Assembly: GCA_015143295.1 (NCBI GenBank)
Contig: CM026557.1
Span: forward strand, 33,737,965 to 33,801,964
DNA length: 64,000 bases
Reading direction: 5' to 3'
Source of the DNA: Tetracentron sinense
Lineage: Eukaryota; Streptophyta; Magnoliopsida; Trochodendrales; Trochodendraceae
The notes under the pieces were generated by a model that was given only the letters and a program-made list of their open reading frames with translations, had not been told where the DNA came from and did not search any database. Positions 1 to 11,936 of this stretch are shown here, piece by piece. Position 1 is the stretch's first letter; each line of letters starts with the position of its first letter. The position numbers and the translations under genes were made by a program.

Positions 1-3000
1 GATTTTAAAACTGGTCTTGATAAAGATGTATCTCTAGCAAATTATGCTCATCAGACCATTTTAGTAGTATTAAAAAATTAATAATTTCTTAATAATATTT
101 TATAAACTAAAAATAATTTATATGTAATATCTCTAACCTCATAAGGGCTTTCTAAAAATATAATAACACCTTAACTAATCAGCAATCACTTAGCTATTCT
201 TTTTAATACAAAAATTTAACATACTTTCCCTAATCAGTAATCACTTTGATTAAAAAATTAACATACTTTTTAGTATAAAAATTTATAAGTTAATATACTA
301 TTTTTATTACATAATTTCAAAAGATTATAAAACATACTATTTTGAAGACAAAAAAATTTTAAAACTGGTCTGCCATACTAGAAATTTTATGATATTGCAA
401 AAAGTAAAATGTTATAATCTTTTAAGATTTTAAAACTGGTCTTGATAAAAATGTATCTCTAGCAAATTATGCTCATAAGACCATTTTAGTAGTATTAAAA
501 AATTAATAATATCTTAATAATATTTTATAAATTAAAAATAATTAATATGTAATATCTCTAACCTCATAAGGGATTTCAAAAAATATAATAACACTTTGAC
601 TAATCAGTAATCACTTAGCTATTCTTTTTAATACAAAAATTTAACATACTTTCACTAATCAGTAATCACTTTGATTAATAAGTTAACATACTTTTTAGTA
701 TATAAATTTATAAGTTAATTTACTATTTTTATTACATAATTTTAAAAGATTATAAAACATACTATTTTGAAGACAAAAAAATTTTAAAACTAATCTGCCA
801 TATTAGAAATTATATCCTATGGCAAAAAGTAATATGTTATAATCTTATAAGATTTTAAAACTGGTCTTGATAAAGATGTATCTCTAGCAAATTATGCTCA
901 TAAGACCATTTTAGTAGTATTAAAAAATTAATAATTTCTTAATAATATTTTATAAATTAAAAATAATTAATATGTAATATCTCTAACCTCATAAGGGATT
1001 TCTAAAAATATAATAACACTTTGACTAATCAGTAATCACTTAGCTATTCTTTTTAGTACAAAAATTTAACATACTTTCACTAATCAGTAATCACTTTGAT
1101 TAATAAGTTAACATACTTTTTAGTATAAAAATTTATAAGTTAATATACTATTTTTATTACATAATTTTAAAAGATTATAAAACATACTATTTTGAAGACA
1201 AAAAAAATTTAAAACTGGTCTGCCATACTAGAAATTATATTATATTGCAAAAAGTAATATGTTATAATCTTTTAAGATTTTAAAACTGGTCTTGATAAAG
1301 ATGTATCTCTAGCAAATTAAGCTCATAAGACCATTTTAGTAGTATTAAAATATTAATAATTTCTTTAAAATATTTTATAAATTAAAAATAATTTATATGT
1401 AATATCTCTAACCTCATAAGCGTTTTTTTAAAATATAATAACACCTTGACTAATCAGTAATCACTTAGCTATTCTTTTTAATACAAAAATTTAACATACT
1501 TTCACTAATCAGTAATCACTTTGATTAATAAGTTAACATACTTTTTAGTATAAAAATTTATAAGTTAATATACTATTTTTATTATATAATCTTAAAAGAT
1601 TATAAAACATATTATTTTGAAGACAAAAAAATTTTCAAACTAGTCTGCCATACTAGAAATTATATGATATTGTAAAAAGTAAAATGTTATAATCTTTTAA
1701 GATTTTAGAACTGGTCTTGATAAAGATGTATCTCTATCAAATTATGCTCATAAGACCATTTTAGTAGTATTAAAAAATTAATAATTTCTTAATAATATTT
1801 TATAAATTAAAAATAATTTATTTGTAATATCTCTAACCACATAAGGACATTTTAAAAATATAATAACACATTGACTAAACAGTAATCACTTAGCAATTCT
1901 TTTTGGTACAAAAATTTAACATACTTTCACTAATCAGTAATCACTTTGATTAATAAATTAACATACTTTTTAGTATAAAAATTTATAATTTAATATACTA
2001 TTTTTATTATATAATTTTAAAAGATTATAAAACATACTATTTTGAAGACAAAAAAATTTTAAAACCGGTCTGCCATATTAGAAATTATATCATATGGCAA
2101 TAAGTAATATGTTATAATCTTTTAAGATTTTAAAACTATTTTTGATAAAGATGTATCTCTAGGAAATTATGCTCATAAGACCAATTTAGTAGTATTAAAA
2201 AATTAATAATTTAATAATAATACTTTATAAATTAAAAATAATTTATATGTAATATCTCTAACCTCATAAGGACTTTCTAAAAATATAATAACACATTGAC
2301 TAAACAGTAATCACTTAGCTGTTTTTTTTAGTACAAAAATTTAACATAATTTCACTAATCAGTAATCACTTTGACTAATAAGTTAACATACTTTTTAGTA
2401 TAAAAATTTATATGTTAATATACTATTTTTATTACATAATCTTAAAAGATTATAAAACATACTATTTTGAAGACAAAAAAATTTTAAAACAGGTCTGCCA
2501 TACTATAAATTATATTATATTGCAAAAAGTAATATGTTATAATCTTTTAAGATTTTAAAACTGGTCTTGATAAAGATGTATCTCTAGCAAATTATGCTCA
2601 TAAGACCATTTTAGTAGTATTAAAAAATTAATAATTTCTTAATAATATTTTATAATTAAAAATAATTAATATGTAATATCTCTAACCTCATAAGGGATTT
2701 CTAAAAATATAATAACACTTTGACTAATCAGTAATCACTTAGCTATTCTTTTTAGTACAAAAATTTAACATACTTTCACTAATCAGTAATCACTTTGATT
2801 AATAAGTTAACATACTTTTTAGTATAAAAATTGAAAGTTAATATACTATTTTTATTACATAATCTTAAAAGATTATAAAACATACTATTTTGAAGACAAA
2901 AAAAATTTAAAACTGGTCTGCCATACTAGAAATTATATTATATTGCAAAAAGTAATATGTTATAATCTTTTAAGATTTTGAAACTGGTCTTGATAAAGAT

Positions 3001-6000
3001 GTATCTCTACCAAATTATGCTCATAAGACCATTTTAGTAGTATTAAAATATTAATAATTTCTTAAATATATTTTATAACTTAAAATAATTTATATGTAAT
3101 ATCTCTAACCTCATAAGGGTTTTTTTAAAAAATAATAACACCTTGACTAATCAGTAATCACTTAGCTATTCTTTTTAATACAAAAATTTAACATACTTTC
3201 ACTAATCAGTAATCACTTTGATTAATAAATTAACATACTTTTTAGTATAAAAATTTATAATTTAATATACTATTTTTATTATATAATTTTAAAAGATTAT
3301 AAAACATACTATTTTGAAGACAAAAAAATTTTAAAACCGGTCTGCCATATTAGAAATTATATCATATGGCAATAAGTAATATGTTATAATCTTTTAAGAT
3401 TTTAAAACTATTTTTGATAAAGATGTATCTCTAGGAAATTATGCTCATAAGACCAATTTAGTAGTATTAAAAAATTAATAATTTAATAATAATACTTTAT
3501 AAATTAAAAATAATTTATATGTAATATCTCTAACCTCATAAGGACTTTCTAAAAATATAATAACACATTGACTAAACAGTAATCACTTAGCTATTCTTTT
3601 TAGTACAAAAATTTAACATAATTTCACTAATCAGTAATCACTTTGATTAATAAATGAACATACTTTTTAGTATAAAAATTTGTAACTTAATATACTATTT
3701 TCATTACATAATTTTAAAAGATTATAAAACATAATATTTTGAAAACAAAAAAATTTGAAAACTGGTCTGCGATATTAGAAATTATATCATATGGCAATAA
3801 GTAATATGTTATAATCTTTTAAGATTTTAAAACTGGTCTTGATAAAGATGTATCTATAGCAAATTATGCTCATAAGATCATTTTAGTAGTTATAAAATAT
3901 TAATAATTTCTTAAAAATATTTTATAAATTAAAAATAATTTATATGTAATATCTCTAACCTCATAAGCGTTTTTTTAAAATATAATAACACCTTGACTAA
4001 TCAGTAATCACTTAGCTATTCTTTTTAATACAAAAATTTAACATACTTTCACTAATCAGTAATCACTTTGATTAATAAGTTAACATACTTTTTAGTATAA
4101 AAATTTATATGTTAATATACTATTTTTATTACATAATCTTAAAAGATTATAAAACATACTATTTTGAAGACAAAAAAATTTTCAAACTAGTCCGCCATAC
4201 TAGAAATTATATGATATTGTAAAAAGTAATATGATATAATCTTTTAAGATTTTAGAACTGGTCTTGATAAAGATGTATCTCTATCAAATTATGCTCATAA
4301 GACCATTTTAGTTGTATTAAAAAATTAATAATTTCTTAATAATATTTTATAAATTAAAAATAATTTATATGTAATATCTCTAACCTCATAAGGACATTTT
4401 AAAAATATAATAACACATTGACTAAACAGTAATCACTTAGCTATTCTTTTTGGTACAAAAATTTAACATACTTTCAGTAATCAGTAATCACTTTGATTAA
4501 TAAATTAACATACTTTTTAGTATAAAAATTTATAATTTAATATACTATTTTTATTATATAATTTTAAAAGATTATAAAACATACTATTTTGAAGACAAAA
4601 AAATTTTAAAACCGGTCTGCCATATTAGAAATTATATCATATGGCAATAAGTAATATGTTATAATCTTTTAAGATTTTAAAACTGGTCTTGATGAAGATG
4701 TATCTCTACGAAATTATGCTCATAAGACCAATTTAGTAGTATTAAAAAATTAATAATTCAATAATAATACTTTATAAATTAAAAATAATTTATATGTAAT
4801 ATCTCTAACCTCATAAGGACTTTCTAAAAATATAATAACACATTGACTAAATAGTAATCACTTAGCTGTTCTTTTTAGTACAAAAATTTAACATAATTTC
4901 ACAAATCAGTAATCACTTTGATTAATAAGTTAACATACTTTTTAGTATAAAAATTTATAAGTTAATATACTATTTTTATTACATAATCTTAAAAGATTAT
5001 AAAACATACTATTTGGAAGACAAAAAAATTTTAAAACGGGTCTCCCATACTGGAAATTATATTATATTGCAAAAAGTAATATGTTATAATCTTTTAAGAT
5101 TTTAAAACTATTCTTGATAAAGATGTATCTGTAGCAAATTATGCAGATAAGACAATTTAAGTAGTATTAAGAAATTAAAAATTAATTAATAATATTTTAT
5201 AAATTAAAAATAATTTATATGTAATATCTCTAACCTCATAAGGGTTTTTTAAAAATAGAATAACACCTTAACTAATCAGTAATCACTTAGCTATTCTTTT
5301 TAATACAAAAATTTAACATACTTTCACTAATCAGTAATCACTTCACTTAATAAATTAACATACTTTTTAGTATAAAAATTTATAAGTTAATATACTATTT
5401 TAATTATATAATTTTAAATGATTATAAAACATACTATTTTGAAAACAAAAAAATTTTAAAACTGTTCTACCATACTATAAATTATATTATATTGCCAAAA
5501 GTAATATGTTATAATCTTTTAAGATTTTAAAACTGGTCTTGATACAGATGTATTTCTAGCAAATTATGCTCATAAGACCATTTTAGTAGTATTAAAAAAT
5601 TAATAATTTCTTAATAATATTTTATAATTAAAAATAATTAATATGTAATATCTCTAACCACATAAGGGATTTCTAAAAATATAATAACACTTTGACTAAT
5701 CAGTAATCAAATAGCTATTCTTTTTAGTACAAAAATTTAACATACTTTCACTAATCAGTAATCACTTTGATTAATAAGTTAACGTACTTTTTAGTATAAA
5801 AATTTATAAGTTAATATACTATTTTTATTACATAATCTTAAAAGATTATAAAACATACTATTTTGAAGACAAAAAAAATTTAAAACTGGTCTGCCATACT
5901 AGAAATTATATTATATTACAAAAAGTAATATGTTATAATCTTTTAAGATTTTAAAACTGGTCCTGATAAAGATGTATCTCTACTAAATTATGCTCATAAG

Positions 6001-6467
6001 ACCATTTTAGTAGTATTAAAATATTAATAATTTCTTTAAAATATTTTATAAATTAAAAATATTTTATATGTAATATCTCTAACCTCATAAGGGTTTTTTT
6101 AAAATATAATAACACCTTGACTAATCAGTAATCACTTAGCTATTCTTTTTAATACAAAAATTTAATATACTTTCAGTAATGAGTAATCACTTTGATTAAT
6201 AAGTTAACATACTTTTTAGTATAAAAATTTAAAAGTTAATATACTATTTTTATTACATAATCTTAAAAGATTATAAAACATACTATTTTGAAGACAAAAT
6301 AATTTTCAAACTGGTCTGCCATACTAGAAATTATATGATATTGTAAAAATTAATATGTTATAATCTTTTAAGATTTTAGAACTGGTCTTGATAAAGATGT
6401 ATCTCTATCAAATTATGCTCATAAGACGATTTTAGTAGTATTAAAAAATTAATAATTTCTTAATAAT
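1..6467. repeat. 425-bp AT-rich satellite array, left arm
   Basis: Head-to-tail tandem repeat. Taking GATTTTAAAACTGGTCTTGA as the register, units start at 1, 426, 851, 1276, 1701, 2126, 2551, 2974, 3398, 3823, 4248, 4673, 5098, 5523, 5947 and 6372, so the period is 424-425 bp. Each unit contains two copies of CTAATCAGTAATCACTT about 55 bp apart and two copies of TTTTAAAACTGGTCT about 71 bp apart. It also contains the pair AATCTTAAAAGATT / AATCTTTTAAGATT, which are reverse complements about 103 bp apart (for example 2438-2451 and 2541-2554). No ORF of note occurs in it. The last unit (6372) is cut at 6467 by an LTR retrotransposon. The array runs off the left window edge. The family is not recognised. 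Confidence 0.97.
6463..6467. repeat. Target-site duplication, left copy (ATAAT)
   Basis: ATAAT lies directly before the 5' LTR and again directly after the 3' LTR (22353-22357). A 5-bp duplication is what Ty3/gypsy integrases make. Both copies lie in satellite sequence, so the insertion was into the array. Confidence 0.93.
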
Positions 6468-7097
6468 TGTAAGCACCCAATTTTTACACCCAGCTCACCT
6501 AAACCCTAGACCTAAACCTAGGTCTAACCCTAGCCTAGCCCTAGCCCAAGCCCTAAGCAAAGTCCCATGGGCTCAAGGCCCCTTTTCAAGTCCAAAATGG
6601 ATAAAACCCTATTTTGGGCCCAAGCATGGGCCCGCTAAGCCCAACCCAAGTGGGACCCATTTCACTCATTTTAAAATTCAAATTTTGGAGCCAATTCTCA
6701 AAATGGCAACACCATTTTTGCCTTCCCCACATGTGTGGTGGTTAGGCCCCAAAAAGTAAACAAAATAAAAGTTTAAAATTCAAAATGAAAAAATAATAAA
6801 TAATAACAAAAAAAAAACCCATGATTTTTTAGTAGGGGGTGGGACCCACCCTAAACCAAATAAAAGTTCACACACAAAAAAAAAAAAAAAAAAAAAGAGT
6901 TTTTTTTTACTAAAGATTAAAAAAATAATAACAAAAAAAAAAAAAAAAAAATTTGGAGTGGTGTGGTTGGGCACCAACCCCATGTGGCAGGCCCATAGGC
7001 GGGTTGGGCCCAACCCACGTAACCAAACCCACGAGCAACCGGCCCCGTTAAGAATCGAACCAAACACCAAAAAAAAATAATTTTAAACCCACTGTTC

Positions 7098-7120
7098 ATC
7101 GTCCCTGTCAAAGGGACGAT
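7098..7120. other. Perfect 8-bp-stem hairpin in the 5' LTR
   Basis: ATCGTCCC, a 7-nt loop, then GGGACGAT. In the 3' LTR (near 19677-19699) one stem base differs, because ACTGTTCATCG reads ACTGTCCATCG there. It lies upstream of the TATA-like sequence. Its function is unknown. Confidence 0.6.
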
Positions 7121-7228
7121 GCACAGTGCTGCTGCCTGGCGCTCTCTTCTGCCCCCTGCTTCATGTCCCCCACGCCTTATCCTCATCACTCCCACCCTTA
7201 TCCTCTCCACGTCGATTTCCTTCCCCAT

Positions 7229-7238
7229 CTATTTAAGC
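7229..7238 (+). promoter_or_regulatory. TATA-like element of the LTR promoter (candidate)
   Basis: CTATTTAAGC in a pyrimidine-rich context, about 760 bp into the LTR. It is conserved at 19808-19817 in the 3' LTR. It is the best TATA match I noticed in this part of the LTR; no transcription start can be proven from sequence. Confidence 0.3.
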
Positions 7239-7652
7239 TACCATGGCAGCAACGGTTGAGGGGGGATTTTTTCAAAAAAAAAAGTTCTTACAGTCACCCC
7301 ATCCATACCCTTCCCCCTTTAGTCTTCAACCTTGGCTCTAAGAGCACCCTTAGACTCATTAAAAGTTCTATTAACCTCATACACCACCTATAGCCATCAC
7401 TCATCTCTACTGTGCAAAACAAGAAAACTAATTTTTTTACAGTAGCCTAGCATCCGGCCGTTCCTCACCTTCCCTAAGCTTCTGCATCCCATCCATCTAG
7501 GCCTTAGACCACATCCTAACCCCCGTGTAGCCTCCACCTGCTCACTTTAGGCAGCCACCAACGCCTCATTCCGTCGAGACTCCACCACGAGCATAAGGCA
7601 CATGGTACATAACCCATCTCCCCTTTTTTATTTGCTGTCATTCTCATTGTAA

Positions 7653-7681
7653 GGGACCCCTGGTCCCATTCCAGGGGTCCC
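7653..7681. other. Perfect 11-bp-stem hairpin followed by a T-rich tract
   Basis: GGGACCCCTGG, a 7-nt loop, then CCAGGGGTCCC, followed by ATTTTCTTTTTTTCT. It is present unchanged in the 3' LTR. It could be an RNA structure in the R/U5 part of the transcript; that is inference. Confidence 0.6.
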
Positions 7682-7954
7682 ATTTTCTTTTTTTCTAGCT
7701 TCAGTAGGGTAGAATGCCGAGGACAGGGCCACCCCCTCCATCTTCTTCATAGATGGTAGTGGCATCCCCTCGAGGCGCGGCCACAAGCACCACCACCCCC
7801 ACCCATGCCAAGGTTCTCTCCCAGTTCTGGGGGGTCCTCAATCAATGAGGAAACCCCCTGGACTCGCAAGAGTCGAGCACACCCAGCCAACAAAGTTTTT
7901 TTCCAAAAATTTCAAAAAAAAAAAATTCTGTTTCAGGCAGCCCCCCTGTAACCA

Positions 7955-9080
7955 TGGTTTAACCATGGTTAGACTTGGACATGGTCAAAACCGAGCCCAT
8001 GTTTAGACTCCCCATACTCCCAGCTACCTCCCTGTAAATTTTCAGCTTCTAATTCGCACGTTAACCATGGTTAAATCGACCCCAAAGTGGGGTCGACAGT
8101 GTGCAAAAATGGCGAAATGGTCGACTTTGGGCCTCTGTAGGGCCCACATACGGCCTCCTCTTGGGCCTTACAAGGGCCCAAATTGTTCTTCTCATGGCAG
8201 GCTCCGCAACCATGGTCTCGGATCCCCCGGGGGTTGAGCCAATCAGCGGCAAAATTGCCGCAAAGTTTGAAAAAAAATCTGTTTTTCTGAAAATCGTCAT
8301 TTCATGTGACGTTTTTTGAGCCGACTTTGGGCCTCTGTGGGGGCCACCCACGGCCTCATCTCGGGCCCCACAAGGGCCCAATTTTTTCCCTGGACTTCAG
8401 GCTACACACTGATGGTCGCGGATTCCCGTGGATCCCTTGTTAACCATGGTTAAACTCGCTTTAACTATGGTTAAAAACTTGATGAAATATTGGGTTTTTT
8501 TGCTTTTGTTGGACTTTCTGAGGGCCCAGACCGGGTAGGAGGCCACTCTAGGCCCTGCCACGGACCTTGGGCCCACTTTTGCTTCAGTCGACCCCTTAAC
8601 CATGGTTAAACTCACCCGTGGTTAACATTTAACCATGGTTAAGCGGCCCATGACCTAACAAAAATTCTGGAAAAATCATCAAAAATCATAAATATTACAT
8701 GGAATCCAGAAATGTCTTCAATTGCATTTTTTACTGTGGTTAAGACACTTAATTAGAGTCGACCCCATTTTTGACCCTTAACCACGGGTAAAAAAATCCT
8801 GACCCGGAAAAAATTTGGAAAAATGCTCAAAAAATCCAAAATATTAGGAGAAACCCAAAAATGGTCTCTTTTGACCATTTAACCATGGTTAAGACCCTTA
8901 ACCATGGTGACCTCCCCTCCTTAACCGCGGTTAAGCATCTTCGACTGCTGGGAAAAATCTGAGAAAATCCCAAAAAAATCAGAAAAATTCAAAAGACCAA
9001 AAAATCTGATGTTGGACTCTTTTTAACCATGGTTAGAACCCCTGACCAAGGTTAATCGCCTTTCTTAACCTCGGTTAGCA
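7955..9080. repeat. Dispersed TTAACCATGGTTAA palindromes in the LTR
   Basis: The 14-bp self-complementary word TTAACCATGGTTAA, or close variants, recurs near 7959, 7968, 8062, 8441, 8601, 8629, 8880, 8899 and 9023. A CCGCGG-centred variant occurs near 8923 and other degenerate copies lie between. Spacing is irregular, so this is not a simple tandem repeat. The same field is in the 3' LTR. Confidence 0.85.
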
Positions 9081-9104
9081 ACCCTAACCCTGGGTTAAGA
9101 CACC

Positions 9105-9305
9105 TTGGGCCTACCGGGCCTCACCCCTTGGCCTACCGGGCCTAATCTCGGCCTACCGGGCCAAACCCTAGCCTACCGGGCTCATCCTTGGCCTACCAGG
9201 CCCAATCTCGGCCTACCGGGCCCAAATGAGCCTACCGGGCTTCACCCTCGGCCTACTGGGCCCAACCCTAATCTATCGGACTTACCTTAGGCCTACCGGG
9301 CCCAA
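9105..9305. repeat. GGCCTACCGGGCC short tandem array
   Basis: About nine units of roughly 20-24 bp, each with the core GCCTACCGGGC separated by variable C/A-rich spacers such as CCAATCTC. The 3' LTR carries the same array, and several of the few differences between the two LTRs fall here. Confidence 0.9.
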
Positions 9306-9778
9306 TACCAAGCACTTGACCAACCCGGTCAACCACCCCTAGCCTCCCGGCTAGACCCTAAGCCACCTTTGGTGCACACACACACACCCCTAGCCTTGGC
9401 ACGGGCTCATATGCCAGAACTACGCTCGGTCTGATCTCACCCCTATGTGAGTACGTAGGCAGCCCAACCTGGGTTCGACCCTAGTCTAGGATTTTCTCCT
9501 TCTTAGATTAGCATTTTCTTAAATACTTAAGGCATTCGATTAAAATTGAGATTAGTTTGGCTTAATCCTAGCAAGTAGGGAACCACTGAAAAGTGGAAGT
9601 GCCGGGGTGCCTAACCCCTTCCCCGGACTTAACCGAACCTCTTACCCTAATCTCGGGCCGTAGACCAAGACCTTATCCAAATCCTGGGGACTTATCCCTT
9701 CCGAATGAATAGGTGGCGACTCTATACTCACCCGTGAGATGCAAACCAGGGTTTCCCCGAAACCCGCGCTCACAGCTC

Positions 9779-9796
9779 TGGCGACTCTGCTGGGGA
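9779..9796 (+). promoter_or_regulatory. Primer binding site
   Basis: TGGCGACTCTGCTGGGGA begins 4 bp after the LTR end. Its reverse complement ends in CCA, like the 3' end of a tRNA. From memory, Tat/Ogre elements use tRNA-Arg; the exact tRNA would need matching. Confidence 0.85.
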
Positions 9797-10600
9797 TTGT
9801 CAAGGTTCAACCCGGAATCTAGGTTTAAGCCAAACTAAACCTCAAATTAATCAAATGCTTAAGTATTTAACCTAATAGTAATCATTTTACTTCTCTTGGT
9901 GATTTGTGTACTGTGCATCTCATTCATACCATAGTAGTGTAATCAACCCAATACCTATTAGACAGGCTTATTACGCTCACGGCTGCTGGATGACTATCCT
10001 CAGTGACAGGGGCTTAACAGTCTTGGAGGTCCGCGGAACTTGGCCTGTTGGGTGACTATCCTCAGGAAACGGTTCTGAACGCTCTCGCTTACACCAATCG
10101 TCCCTTTCAGGGAGTCGCATATACGGTGTTAAGTGATCCCCCCATCCTTAGGAACACACTCTTGCATACCCCAGCATGCATACATGTAGCCTAGGTCAGG
10201 GTATAGCCTACAAGCAACCAACCTGGAGGGATACTCTAAACCCTAACTTGCTTGCACCCTATACCTGTCCCCAGTCATGGTTGACTACCCGGGCACACTC
10301 TACCCGGATAACCACCCATCAGGGGCATGTAATGAGCCAAACTTGTGCTTGTAATAAAACACATCTTAGCCTACATCCTGACATAACATATGGGGTTCAA
10401 ATCCCAGTCGATTAGGTCTTCACCAGACCTATCCTCGACCTTGACCTGATAGGCCCCCGGTTCTCAACAACCCGGGTAAAGCATGCCGGAACTCTGTCCG
10501 TCTGCCCTATCGGATCACATGTGCCTTGTCACACCCAGAAAATATTGCATCATTTTTGCATATTTCATCTGCATACACAGTGCACTCACATCGAGTCTAG
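9797..10600 (+). other. Untranslated leader of the Tat-like element
   Basis: Sequence between the PBS and the first gag-like reading frame. It contains a direct repeat of GGTGACTATCCTCAG-like sequence (near 9988 and 10050) and only short ORFs that look like chance. I see no gene. Confidence 0.7.
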
Positions 10601-11936
10601 ATGGCAGGTCCTTCAGGGATAACCCAGTCAATTGGTCAACCGGCCCGGCCTGTGCATTTGACTTCTCAGGGGGCATGTGATCACAACCTCCAGAAAGTAA
10701 TTGAGGTCTTCACCCTGAGTCAGGGTATCACTTGGGCTCAGTACTACAAAATCGGGACTATCCTAAACCTATCCATGGTTAAACCAGATCCGCGCCTCAT
10801 GAATGCAGATTTCCAGTGTTGGAACTCATCTTACATGGTGTTCCGTTTTGGTAAGAACAAACTGTGTCCAACACTGGAAGAGATTCAGCGCATCTTAGGG
10901 TTAAACATGGACGGCGAAGGCATAGTACCGCGCTACAAGACAACATACCAGGCAGACCTGTCTAGGTTTTTGCATATCAAGCCTGCCTGCTTGTAGCCCG
11001 GTCCTAACAGCTCTTTTTAGTCGGATACCAGTAGAGTATCTTGAAAGCAGTACAAGTACAAGGGAAACCCTGACTCTAGTATAGCGGAACTTCCCGACCT
11101 CAGTGCCTTTGCACTGATAACCATACCTCAGTTGGTATTCCCGAGATGCCGTACCCTTGTCGAACCAGTTAAGGTAGGGATCCTCAAGGACATGCACAAC
11201 TCCTGCACAGTACCAATCATCTTTGCAGAGCTTCTCAGGGCTCTCAATCAGGCAGCAAACCACAGAAGGGGCATCTTCCATGCCAGTGTATATCTCCTGC
11301 ACCTGTGGCTAGCAGGACAGCTGTCTACGATCATAGCTGCACCAATCAACCTCCGTGAAGTCTACAGTCTACATCGAGAGATTTCTCAGAATCAGGGCTC
11401 GATAGCAACTACAGACATCAAAAAGCTCTACCAGCTTCTCCAAACCCTATCAGAGGAGATCATACGGCAGTGAGTTGTCATCACTGGAAGGCGATGCATG
11501 ATCCTTGCCAGACTTACAGGCTCTGCAGCCTACATTCCACTCCTAATCCTTCGACAGTTCGGATTCCCTCAGCGTATCCCAGTTATAGACCGGTAAAGAA
11601 ATGATTGGATCACTTTCACTGTACGTTCCGACAGCTTCACAGGTCGATTCCAGTCAGATTGGCAAAAACTTCAGACGAGATCAGCGGACAGACTTTGTGG
11701 TTACATCAGGACCACCTACAGATGCAGCATACCGACTTTGGATGGAAAATCCTAACATTCCATCTCCCATGCCTGTACCCAGGGAACTGCCCACACCCAT
11801 CTCGGCTCCATCACACGGGACTATACCCTTGGCTGAAAAGGTAGTCCACTGGAGAAACATCTTCCTGAAGAGACAACTCCAAATCCATTTGAAAGAGAAG
11901 CAGCTACGGAAGGCTCAACAAACATTCAGGATGTAG
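10601..11936 (+). pseudogene. Decayed gag-like ORF (DUF7745-like)
   Basis: Three open segments together resemble one protein: 10601-10996 (131 codons), 11132-11473 (same frame, after a TAG at 10994-10996) and 11601-11936 (another frame). The first holds YMVFRFGKNKLCPTLEEI followed by RILGLN. This resembles the F-G-x-x-E/K-L-x-P-T-L-E-E motif of plant retroelement-associated DUF7745 proteins; the match is from memory, not a search. The second segment is helical and Leu-rich. The third has a TSGPPTDAAYRLWMENPN stretch of the type found towards the C-terminus of those proteins. Stops and a frameshift mean it is not translated as one product. No catalytic domain is visible. It precedes the gag zinc-finger ORF as expected for an element-encoded structural protein. 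Confidence 0.6.

Larger units (their letters stand above)
6468..9774 (+). repeat. 5' LTR of the Tat-like element (3307 bp)
   Basis: Begins TGTAAGCACCC and ends GCGCTCACA. It contains long A-runs (6879-6951), two perfect hairpins, a TATA-like CTATTTAAGC (7229-7238), a field of TTAACCATGGTTAA palindromes (about 7955-9080) and a GGCCTACCGGGCC array (9105-9305). The ORFs across it are low-complexity or shared by both LTRs and are not treated as genes. Confidence 0.96.

Noticed and set aside
6495..6545. True interstitial telomere repeat
   Set aside because: Only degenerate CCCTAAA-like words, no tandem register, and the sequence is part of the LTR.
6780..7393. Short frames in the LTR with poly-Phe or poly-Lys
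   Set aside because: They result from A/T homopolymer runs and recur in the 3' LTR; no protein-like composition.
8061..8615. 72-106-codon frames in both LTRs
   Set aside because: Present in each LTR with the same sequence, no domain, and overlapping on both strands; consistent with GC-richer non-coding LTR.
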